Shown: piece by piece, positions 8,190-15,366 of the stretch | Numbering within the stretch: position 1 is the stretch's first letter | How the letters are laid out: every line of letters starts with the position of its first letter | From: Candidatus Poribacteria bacterium | GTDB lineage: Bacteria > Poribacteria > WGA-4E > WGA-3G | Reading direction: 5' to 3' | Length of the DNA: 64,000 nt | NCBI GenBank assembly: GCA_022826805.1 | Contig: JAJDUH010000021.1 | Span: 1 to 64,000, forward strand | Notes under the pieces: generated by a model | The model's input: the letters and a program-made list of their open reading frames with translations, nothing else | Databases searched by the model: none | What the model was told of the DNA's origin: nothing | Translations under genes and position numbers: made by a program

Positions 8190-10517
8190 ATGAAAGTTGA
8201 AATGCAACTTGGGAGCGAGAAGTTATCGATTGAAACTGGAAAAGTTGCGAAACAAGCAGACGGGGCAGTTTGGGTCCAATACGGTGGAACGGTTGTCTTA
8301 GTCACAGTAGTAGCAGATGATAGTGATCATGACTTGGATTTCTTTCCGTTAACAGTAGATTACCGCGAGAGAGCCTACGCTACAGGACGTATTCCGACAG
8401 TTTATGGTAGACGCGAGCCACGTCCTGGAACATCAGAACAACTTATTGCTCGTTTAATTGACCATTGTATCCGACCTCTTTTCCCGAAGGACTTCAAGGC
8501 AGAGGTACAAGTTTTATGTAACGTGTTTTCATCGGACGGCATTCACCCAGCGGATGTTCCTGCACTTATCGGTACGTCCGCTGCTTTGTCGATTTCCGAC
8601 ATCCCCTTTAACGGTCCAGTTGCGGCAGTCACGGTGGGTAAACTCGAAAACGAATTGATAATCAATCCGACTTATGAGGAATTACACGCCTCTGACATGG
8701 AAATGTTCGTAAGCGGCAAGGCGGATGCTGTTATGTCTGTTGAAGGCGGTGGAAGTGAAATTCCTGAAGATGAAGTTATTGATACAATTGTCACCGCTCA
8801 CGCACAGATAAAAGAAATTATCAAACTTCAAGAAGGATTGGCAGCAGTACGTAGTAACGCAAAACGCGCCTACGCTTCTAAAAGTATCGAATCAGACCTC
8901 AGTCATCGGGTTCGGAATCTCGCCACATCACGGATTCGAGAATCCATCGGAATGGCAGATAAGAAGTTGCGTGAAGATTATCTCGAACAGGTTCAAGAAG
9001 AAGTTTTATCAGAAATTCTTGAGGACACACCTGACGAAGTCGATCCGAATGCAGCGAAAGATACGATTTCTATTCTAAGTGAAATCGAAAAAGAAGAGAT
9101 GCGTGAAGCCATTTTGACTCAAGGTAAACGCGTTGATGGACGAGGTGTAACGGATATTCGTTCTATCTCCGGAGAAGTGGCATTGCTGCCCCACGCCCAT
9201 GGATCAGCACTCTTTAGCAGAGGACAAACACAGGCACTCTGTGTAACGACGCTGGGTACATCAGGCGATGAAGATGTGCAACGCGGACTCGATGGTGAAG
9301 CAAGGCATTCCTTCTTCTTACACTACAACTTCCCTCCATTTAGTACTGGCGAAGTTAAGCGAATGATGGGTCCTGGTCGCCGGGAAATCGGCCACGGTGC
9401 CTTGGCACAAAAGGCACTTGAACCTGTTATTCCGGAAAAAGAAAACTTCCACTATACAATCCGAGTCGTATCAGAAATCTTGGAATCCAATGCATCATCG
9501 TCAATGGCGACCGTCTGCGGAGCAACATTAGCACTCTTGGATGCTGGTGTCCCGCTTAAAAGACCTGTTGCTGGAATTGGCGTCGGTCTCATCAAGGAAG
9601 GCGAACAGGAAGCCATACTTACAGATATGCTCGGCACCGAAGATTTTCTCGGTGATATGGACTTTAAGGTCGCAGGAACCAGCGAAGGGGTTACTGCTGT
9701 ACAGATGGACATCAAGATTGAAGGCGTCAGTCCAGAGTTGATGCGCCGCGCGATCCATCAAGCCAAAGAGGCACGTCTTGCAGTCATTGAACAGATGAAT
9801 GCTGTTATAGCAGAACCTCGTGCGGAACTTTCCCCTTATGCGCCTCGAATCCATTCGCTCCAGATTGCTCAGCAGAAAATCAAAGACCTCATCGGACCAA
9901 GAGGTAAAACCGTGCAAGGTATCCAAGAAGAAACCAACACAACCATCAACATTGAAGATGATGGAACGGTTGAAATCGCGGCAACAAGTGCTGAGGATGT
10001 CAAAGCTGCTGAGGAGAAAGTCCTTGCGATCACGGCAATGCCTGAAATTGGGAAAGAGTACACTGGAAAGGTAGTTCGTACTGCGCCCTTTGGTGCGTTC
10101 GTGGAGATCCTGCCTGGAAAGGATGGGCTTGTCCATATTTCGCAAATGGGAGACGGCTATGTCCGCCGCGCTGAGGATGTGATGCAGGTTGGCGACGAAG
10201 TCACTGTCCGTATCCTCACCATAGACGAACAAGATCGGGTAGATTTGACGCTCGTGGCTGCAGGTGGAGTTCCTGTTGAAGAATTGAATATTGAATCCAA
10301 CAGTGAGAACGATTTCCCATCCGATCGGAATGGACCGAGAGACTTCCGTGATACCGGACGCTCCGGATACCGTGATAACCGAGATTCACGCGATAATCGG
10401 GAGAGGCGTGGGAACGATTCACGCGAACGCCGCAACAATCGTTATGAACAGCGCGATAATTCACGCGACTTCCGCTCGCGTCGCTCACCGCGTATCCCCA
10501 AAGGACGTCCTCGATAG
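8190..10517 (+). CDS. pnp: Polyribonucleotide nucleotidyltransferase (PNPase)
   Basis: PNPase degrades RNA 3' to 5' by phosphorolysis and takes part in the degradosome. This 775-residue protein has two RNase PH domains (about 10-145 and 310-460) around a helical domain, with the conserved LTDMLGTEDFLGDMDFKVAG region near 477. A KH domain near 555-610 carries LIGPRGKTVQGI, and an S1 domain near 622-690 follows. Unusual is the last ~60 residues: a low-complexity tail of repeated R, D, N, S and G (RDxR, RDNR, RERR units), basic and probably disordered. The ATG follows an AGGAGA site. Confidence 0.95.
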   Translation: MKVEMQLGSEKLSIETGKVAKQADGAVWVQYGGTVVLVTVVADDSDHDLDFFPLTVDYRERAYATGRIPTVYGRREPRPGTSEQLIARLIDHCIRPLFPKDFKAEVQVLCNVFSSDGIHPADVPALIGTSAALSISDIPFNGPVAAVTVGKLENELIINPTYEELHASDMEMFVSGKADAVMSVEGGGSEIPEDEVIDTIVTAHAQIKEIIKLQEGLAAVRSNAKRAYASKSIESDLSHRVRNLATSRIRESIGMADKKLREDYLEQVQEEVLSEILEDTPDEVDPNAAKDTISILSEIEKEEMREAILTQGKRVDGRGVTDIRSISGEVALLPHAHGSALFSRGQTQALCVTTLGTSGDEDVQRGLDGEARHSFFLHYNFPPFSTGEVKRMMGPGRREIGHGALAQKALEPVIPEKENFHYTIRVVSEILESNASSSMATVCGATLALLDAGVPLKRPVAGIGVGLIKEGEQEAILTDMLGTEDFLGDMDFKVAGTSEGVTAVQMDIKIEGVSPELMRRAIHQAKEARLAVIEQMNAVIAEPRAELSPYAPRIHSLQIAQQKIKDLIGPRGKTVQGIQEETNTTINIEDDGTVEIAATSAEDVKAAEEKVLAITAMPEIGKEYTGKVVRTAPFGAFVEILPGKDGLVHISQMGDGYVRRAEDVMQVGDEVTVRILTIDEQDRVDLTLVAAGGVPVEELNIESNSENDFPSDRNGPRDFRDTGRSGYRDNRDSRDNRERRGNDSRERRNNRYEQRDNSRDFRSRRSPRIPKGRPR

Positions 10518-10571
10518 TCGAAAACGGTCCATGTTGCAACTTGCAACCAATAACTCTCTGAGAGATGAAAC

Positions 10572-10607
10572 AGGGTGAAGGATAAATTCCTTCGCCCTAT
10601 TTTTATA
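10572..10607 (+). terminator. Rho-independent terminator after pnp
   Basis: AGGGTGAAGGA at 10572-10582 pairs with TCCTTCGCCCT at 10588-10598 (11 bp, one G-U pair) around a five-base loop, followed by ATTTTTAT. This is the clearest intrinsic terminator in the window and closes the rimP-to-pnp block. Confidence 0.85.
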
Positions 10608-10695
10608 TAACCGTCGCGAATTAGAAGCGATCGGTTTATCGCGACTAATCCTTTCTTCCTGAAAACAAACACCCCTGAGGCGATGATTAAAAACT

Positions 10696-10724
10696 TTGCA
10701 TATCATTTATTTTTTTGCTATAAT
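10696..10724 (+). promoter_or_regulatory. Promoter for the small membrane protein and lipoprotein genes
   Basis: TTGCAT at 10696-10701 and a perfect TATAAT at 10719-10724 have a 17-base T-rich spacer. The start predicted near 10731 leaves an 85-nt leader before the ATG at 10816. Confidence 0.7.
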
Positions 10725-10815
10725 TTGCATACACGATTTTAATCACATCTCTTACAGCAATTACACGGCGATCTGTACTGAAAAACATACGTTACCACAA
10801 CAAGAGGTGGCACAA

Positions 10816-11076
10816 ATGAAAGCAAGACGTAATACTGCCAAATACACGCTCGATAAAGCAGATCTGCTTGACCAAAAGTGGGTAACCTACTTTTTAGCCA
10901 TTGTCCTCATTCTGCTTGTCCTTGTCTTTGTTGTTTTACTATCGCCTACCTATAAACGATACATTGTCGATACCGCTAAATCTGTGTTTTATGGTGGGAA
11001 ACAGAAAGCACCTCGTCCAAAGGCTGCACCGGTGAACTTCCAAAATCCTGCGATGCTAAAGGGTTTGATATTCTGA
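10816..11076 (+). CDS. Small single-span membrane protein of unknown function
   Basis: I do not recognise this 86-residue protein. The first 22 residues are polar and basic, a strongly hydrophobic helix spans about residues 24-46 (FLAIVLILLVLVFVVLL), and the remaining C-terminal tail is basic and proline-containing. This suggests an inner-membrane protein with one span. The ATG at 10816 is preceded by AGAGGTGG at a good distance; a longer frame reaches back to 10696 but would cover the promoter. The neighbouring lipoproteins suggest an envelope role, but no function can be assigned. Confidence 0.6.
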   Translation: MKARRNTAKYTLDKADLLDQKWVTYFLAIVLILLVLVFVVLLSPTYKRYIVDTAKSVFYGGKQKAPRPKAAPVNFQNPAMLKGLIF

Positions 11077-11171
11077 ACCCAACACTCAAGCACAAAATAG
11101 GGATAAAGCACGAAAACCGTCCTTACAATACGAGTCGGATTGCGTTTTCTGACCAAATTCGGGAGAGAAAA

Positions 11172-11690
11172 ATGTATAGGACCCTATTCACCTCAACACT
11201 ACTGGTATGGTTGCACCTATTGATTTCTGGGTGTGGCTACTATTCTAAATCAGAATACTTGGAGCATATCAAAACCATCCGGATTACGCCAATCGAAATC
11301 TTAGATGCCGATTTTGCTTACGATACCGCCTCCCAGCGACCATATGACGAAGTAATTCATGAGAAACTCACGCAACGCTTCAATAGGAAATGGCGAGACG
11401 GAAATGATGCCGAGTTTACAATGCGAATACAGGATTACAATATAAAGGAACACGGTTTTGGCCCGCAAGGTGAAATCGAAATGCTGCGTATGACTCTACA
11501 GATTGAGTACGAGTTCTTAGATAGAGTTCGCAACAATATGATCGCTCAAACTGATAACCATATCCAGGTTCACGATTTCTATATCGTTCCAAACCGAGCA
11601 GAACCGAGGGAAACCCCCGAACAAGCTAAGGCTCTTATTGTAGAAGAGTTGATAGAGGATCTTTACAATAACCTTGCTGAACAGTGGTAA
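11172..11690 (+). CDS. LptE-like outer-membrane lipoprotein
   Basis: The 172-residue precursor has a signal peptide ending in a lipobox (LLISGC, Cys at residue 21), then GYYS, as in LptE-family lipoproteins. LptE plugs the LptD barrel that inserts lipopolysaccharide into the outer membrane. The pattern of short beta strands (IKTIRITPIEI, EFTMRIQDY, LQIEYEFLDR) and a C-terminal helix containing EELIEDLYNNL fits the LptE fold. Sequence conservation in this family is weak, so the call rests on lipobox plus architecture. Heptosyltransferase genes at 47-51 kb are consistent with lipopolysaccharide production. Confidence 0.65.
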   Translation: MYRTLFTSTLLVWLHLLISGCGYYSKSEYLEHIKTIRITPIEILDADFAYDTASQRPYDEVIHEKLTQRFNRKWRDGNDAEFTMRIQDYNIKEHGFGPQGEIEMLRMTLQIEYEFLDRVRNNMIAQTDNHIQVHDFYIVPNRAEPRETPEQAKALIVEELIEDLYNNLAEQW

Positions 11691-11719
11691 GCAGGACGCA
11701 ACACAGGAGTCGAGCGCGA

Positions 11720-12766
11720 ATGAAATGCAAGGTAATACTCACCTTTTATAGAAGCTGTTGTTTTTCACTTGGTATGTTTCTCTTTTTTGGTTTGATTCTG
11801 ATTTCGTGTAGTAAAGAAGAAGGCAACTGGACAGCCGTTCATCAAAAAAGCGAATATATCTATGGGGTCTGGCATAGCACTACATCAAAGAAAGCACAAC
11901 AGGCAGTACTTACAGTCGGAGAAAACATCAAGAAATCTTCAACATTGTTAGAACAGTCTGCAGCGACAGGAAACATTGTCCAAACAACTGTTTCACCAGA
12001 AGATCTCTTACCGAGTGCCAAAGAATTAGCGGGTTGGGTTCAGTCGCGTGCGCCGTCAACTTACGAAGGTAAAACCCTCTATCGTGATAGAGCCTCGTCA
12101 CCGGACCTGTTCTATGCATACGGCTTTGAACGTCAGGCAGAGGTGGAATACGAAACGCCCCAATTCGGTTCAAAACCGCTGATTCTACTTGAAATCTTCG
12201 ATATGGGTACACCAGAAAACGCCTTCGGTATTTATAATTTCCACACCTATCCACAGATGAAATTTGAATGGATTGGAAGTAAAGCAATGCTTTCAGGCAA
12301 CTACCTCCGGTTTTCAAAGGGGAAATACTTCATTCAGATTGAGAGTTACGAATTGGCGACCGGCATTCGTGAAGGCATGGTCACACTCGCTAAAATTATC
12401 GCTGCGGGGATTAAAGACTCCGCCTCGGAACCACAAATACTTGCGCTACTACCGAGTAGCAACAAGATAAGTGGAACCGTTAAACTATTCCCTTCAAATT
12501 GGGTGCTGAGTCAAATTTACAGTACACTGCCTATTGCTATACCCGAATTGACTGATACAGCACTCGGCATCTCAGCACGTTACCGGGAAAACACACAATC
12601 AACAAACTGGATGGATGCCCAGATCGTTTTCATCATCCGTTTTGCCGATACTTCCACTGCGGAATCTGCTTATACACTTTACCGAGATTCCGTAGCGAAA
12701 GAAACGGGAACTTTTGAAGCCGCAACACGTGGAGCTATCCTTATTAACGAAGGTTCTGCTCCCTAA
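11720..12766 (+). CDS. Lipoprotein, DUF6599-like
   Basis: The 348-residue protein begins with a long hydrophobic signal segment ending in LILISC (lipobox), followed by a charged linker. The mature part resembles DUF6599: an AKELAGW segment near residue 98, SPDLFYAYGFE, and LEIFDMGTPENAFGIY near residues 155-175, a pattern often annotated in uncharacterised Acidobacteria, Planctomycetes and Poribacteria proteins. No catalytic motif is visible. The start at ATG 11720 follows CAGGAG and avoids an unlikely overlap with the LptE-like gene. It probably forms an operon with that gene and the amidohydrolase after it. Function is unknown. Confidence 0.6.
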   Translation: MKCKVILTFYRSCCFSLGMFLFFGLILISCSKEEGNWTAVHQKSEYIYGVWHSTTSKKAQQAVLTVGENIKKSSTLLEQSAATGNIVQTTVSPEDLLPSAKELAGWVQSRAPSTYEGKTLYRDRASSPDLFYAYGFERQAEVEYETPQFGSKPLILLEIFDMGTPENAFGIYNFHTYPQMKFEWIGSKAMLSGNYLRFSKGKYFIQIESYELATGIREGMVTLAKIIAAGIKDSASEPQILALLPSSNKISGTVKLFPSNWVLSQIYSTLPIAIPELTDTALGISARYRENTQSTNWMDAQIVFIIRFADTSTAESAYTLYRDSVAKETGTFEAATRGAILINEGSAP

Positions 12767-12789
12767 CAGTGTAAAAAAGGAGCTTGTGT

Positions 12790-13542
12790 ATGCGAGGCGA
12801 TTTTGAAGCTTATCTCAACGATTCATTTCGTGATGAAAATGGCAAACTCAACTTAGCAGCGTTGTTGACATTAGAAGATGAAGCCGACATGGACGTTGCT
12901 GTTATCATGCCGAATACCCAACCGCTTCCACAAAACGATGAACTTGCTGATGCAATCGGTGGCGATCCGCGCGCCCTTGGGTGTGCACTCGTGCATCCAA
13001 CGGAACCTGACCCCATTGAACAGGTTAAGATGGCTGCCGAAAAGTGGGGAATGCGCGGCATTAAACTGATGCCAGCCGTTCACAACTACAATGTGGATGA
13101 CCCCATGGTCCGTCCGGTCGTTGAAGCTGCACGTGATTATGGACTTATCGTCTCGATCCATTCTGGACCTAATAACTGCCATCCGAATCGAATCGGTACA
13201 GTCGCGAGTTGGATACCGGAAACGCCGGTTATTATGGATCACATGGGCTTCCCGGATGATTTAGATGCCGGTATCTCTGCAGCAAAAGCCAACAAGAATA
13301 TTTCGCTCGGGACAACAATATTGCGTTTTCACCGCCGTTGGGGAACAGATCCAGACGCGGTTGTTCCAACGGAGGTAAAAAAAGCGGTTGATGAACTCGG
13401 ACCTGAGCAGATCGTTTTCGGTTCTAACTTGCCCGAATACCGACCGATTCAGGTTATTAACGCCATCAAGCGATTAGAACTTGGTGACGATGCAGAAGCG
13501 CTCATCTTCGGGGATAATCTTGCCCGTATCTATGGGCTTTAA
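12790..13542 (+). CDS. Amidohydrolase-2 family protein lacking the usual metal ligands
   Basis: The 250-residue protein follows the amidohydrolase_2 barrel pattern: VHPTEPDPIEQV, GMRGIKLMPAVHNYNV near 90-105, the SIHSGP histidine strand near 125, IMDHMGFP near 148, and FGSNLPE near 215, with an N-terminal arm. The family normally begins with a DxHxH metal site and ends with FGSDxP. Here there is no HxH, the upstream frame closes at 12772, and the terminal Asp is Asn. It may therefore be inactive or use fewer ligands. AAAAAGGAG precedes ATG 12790. Substrate is unknown. Confidence 0.75.
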   Translation: MRGDFEAYLNDSFRDENGKLNLAALLTLEDEADMDVAVIMPNTQPLPQNDELADAIGGDPRALGCALVHPTEPDPIEQVKMAAEKWGMRGIKLMPAVHNYNVDDPMVRPVVEAARDYGLIVSIHSGPNNCHPNRIGTVASWIPETPVIMDHMGFPDDLDAGISAAKANKNISLGTTILRFHRRWGTDPDAVVPTEVKKAVDELGPEQIVFGSNLPEYRPIQVINAIKRLELGDDAEALIFGDNLARIYGL

Positions 13543-13543
13543 A

Positions 13544-13636
13544 GTTGTCAGTTATCAGTTGTCAGTTGTCAGTAAAGAGATTTCATGTGGCAGTCAGCGC
13601 AAATGCTAACACTACAAGCCTTTAACCCATAACCAT
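13544..13636 (+). repeat. MITE-like palindromic element E1 (between amidohydrolase and gcvT)
   Basis: The left arm, 13544-13573, is made of GTTGTCAGT and GTTATCAGT units and begins one base after the upstream TAA. A degenerate right arm (TTTAACCCATAACCA, about 13620-13634) ends eight bases before the gcvT ATG. The same architecture recurs at the other elements listed below. Confidence 0.6.
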
Positions 13637-13643
13637 TAAAAAC

Positions 13644-14750
13644 ATGAAACGAACGCCCCTTTATCAGGTTCACAAAAAGCTCAATGCCAAATTCACCGAA
13701 TTCGGTGGTTGGGAAATGCCGCTCCAATACAGTAGCATTGTCAAGGAACACCTCGCTGTTCGCAGCACCATAGGTTTATTTGATTTGTCCCACATGGGAG
13801 AAATCGATGTTCGTGGACAGGGCGCGAATGAATTGGTGCAAAAACTTAGCACGAATGATGTGGGTCGGTTAACTGATGGTCGTGTGCTATATACACTCTT
13901 GTGTAATGAAACGGGTGGAATAGTTGATGATATTCTAATTTATAGATATACTGATAATCATTACATGCTGGTCGTCAACGCTGCCAATATTGAGAAAGAT
14001 CTGGCGTGGGTACAAACCCATAATGATCGCGGTACAGAGGTGAAAAATGAGAGTGAAGTCAAAACTCTCATCGCACTCCAGGGTCCAAAATCGATTGAGA
14101 TTCTGGAACCGTTGGTTTCCGATCAGTCACTCTCTGAAATCGGATATTTTCGGTTCGCCCTCGGCAAAGTCGCAGGTGTTCCCACTATCATCTCACGAAC
14201 AGGTTATACCGGTGAAGTTGGATTTGAACTATATGTCTCTGAAAAAAATGCGGAACGTTTATGGAATACCCTCTATCCAGTGGTGATAGCAGCTGATGGA
14301 GAACCGATAGGGCTTGGGGCACGGGACACGCTACGGCTCGAAGCCGGCCTCCGCCTCTACGGCATGGATATGGACGATAACACAAATCCGTTTGAAGCTG
14401 GACTTGGCAGATTTGTCAAATCCAAGAATCGGCAATTTATCGGCAAGAACGCGCTTCTTTCTGAGAAAAAGAAGGGCATTGTGAGGCAAATAGTAGGCTT
14501 TCAGATGCTTGATCGAGCTGTGGCACGTGCCGGTTACGCTGTCTATCAAGTAGATAAACACATAGGTAAAGTGACCAGTGGTGCCCCTTCGCCGATTCTT
14601 AAATGCAGTATCGGTTTCGCCTCTATCACGTCGCAAGCGATACTCGATGAAAAAATCGATGTAGAAATCCGTGGCAAGCTGCATCCAGCGAAAATTGTAA
14701 AAGTGCCTTTTATTATTAGCAGTCAGCAGTTGGCTGTCAGCAGTCAGTAG
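13644..14750 (+). CDS. gcvT: Glycine cleavage system T protein (aminomethyltransferase)
   Basis: GcvT transfers the methylene group from lipoyl-bound aminomethyl on GcvH to tetrahydrofolate, releasing ammonia. The 368-residue protein has LYQVHKKLNAKFTEFGGWEMP at its start (split here as family N-terminus), LFDLSHMGEIDVRG near 47, the folate-binding GYTGEVGFELY near 190 and GLGARDTLRLEAGLRLYG near 215. The last 11 residues (ISSQQLAVSSQ) are not GcvT-like: they are encoded by a dispersed repeat that also supplies the TAG stop. The ATG has no Shine-Dalgarno sequence. It starts a gcvT-gcvH-gcvP operon. Confidence 0.95.
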   Translation: MKRTPLYQVHKKLNAKFTEFGGWEMPLQYSSIVKEHLAVRSTIGLFDLSHMGEIDVRGQGANELVQKLSTNDVGRLTDGRVLYTLLCNETGGIVDDILIYRYTDNHYMLVVNAANIEKDLAWVQTHNDRGTEVKNESEVKTLIALQGPKSIEILEPLVSDQSLSEIGYFRFALGKVAGVPTIISRTGYTGEVGFELYVSEKNAERLWNTLYPVVIAADGEPIGLGARDTLRLEAGLRLYGMDMDDNTNPFEAGLGRFVKSKNRQFIGKNALLSEKKKGIVRQIVGFQMLDRAVARAGYAVYQVDKHIGKVTSGAPSPILKCSIGFASITSQAILDEKIDVEIRGKLHPAKIVKVPFIISSQQLAVSSQ

Positions 14751-14815
14751 AGTGTGTAGTAGGTGAGAACGTTCGCAACCATCACAAGCATCTCTTTACC
14801 GACCATTGAGAGTGA
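14718..14815 (+). repeat. MITE-like element E2, running from inside gcvT into the gcvT-gcvH gap
   Basis: AGCAGTCAGCAGTTGGCTGT and following GTCAG units occupy 14718-14750 inside the gcvT frame and provide its stop codon. The downstream part shares GTGTG-x-AGT and GAACGTTC with element E4. The right boundary is approximate. Confidence 0.55.
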
Positions 14816-14861
14816 GTGGAGCAAACGTCGTGACAGTTGACGGATATTATAGAGAACAAAA

Positions 14862-15248
14862 ATGATTCCAGAAAATTTAAAATATATGGAAAGCCATGAA
14901 TGGGCAAGACAGGAAGACGACATCACTACTATCGGTATTAGTGACTACGCGCAATCGGAAATTCAAGATATCGTCTATGTTGAATTGCCAGAGGTTGGCA
15001 CTGAACTCACACAGAAAACAGAGTTCGGGGTCATTGAGTCTGTTAAAGCGGCGTTTGACCTCTACGCGCCCGTCAGTGGCGAAGTGATCGCCGTTAACGA
15101 GTCACTTCTTGATGCCCCGGAGCAAGTTAATGAGTCTCCATACGACGACGGATGGATGCTCAAGATTAGAATGACTGACTCAGCAGAGCTTGATATACTT
15201 CTCGATGCCGATAGCTATCAAGTACATATTGAGGCAGCGCATGCCTAA
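14862..15248 (+). CDS. gcvH: Glycine cleavage system H protein
   Basis: GcvH is the lipoyl carrier that shuttles the aminomethyl group from GcvP to GcvT. The 128-residue protein has the H-protein start YMESHEWARQ, the IGISDYAQSEIQDIVYVELP strand region, and the lipoylation site ESVKAAFDLYAPVSGEV with the acceptor Lys near residue 62. The ends ESPYDDGWMLKI are also typical. No strong ribosome-binding site precedes the ATG. A hairpin lies between it and gcvP at 15314-15336. Confidence 0.95.
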   Translation: MIPENLKYMESHEWARQEDDITTIGISDYAQSEIQDIVYVELPEVGTELTQKTEFGVIESVKAAFDLYAPVSGEVIAVNESLLDAPEQVNESPYDDGWMLKIRMTDSAELDILLDADSYQVHIEAAHA

Positions 15249-15313
15249 TTTTTTAATTATGCGCCAAGCGTGAAATTAATTCATCTGTTTAGAGCGGTTT
15301 TCGCTTAAGATCC

Positions 15314-15336
15314 GCAAGCCGCCGTTGTTGGCTTGC
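15314..15336 (+). promoter_or_regulatory. Hairpin between gcvH and gcvP
   Basis: GCAAGCC at 15314-15320 and GGCTTGC at 15330-15336 form a perfect 7-bp stem with a nine-base loop. No T-run follows directly. It could be an mRNA processing or stability element that sets different levels of GcvH and GcvP; the role is inference. Confidence 0.4.
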
Positions 15337-15366
15337 TTATGGCATTTTTCTAAAGGAAAAATAATA

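Noticed and set aside
9528..10232. A 234-codon minus-strand open frame opposite pnp
   Set aside because: It lies entirely within the well-conserved pnp gene, has no family motif and no ribosome-binding site.
13543..13643. Glycine riboswitch before gcvT
   Set aside because: The 101-base gap is mainly the palindromic repeat element; no glycine aptamer motif is visible.
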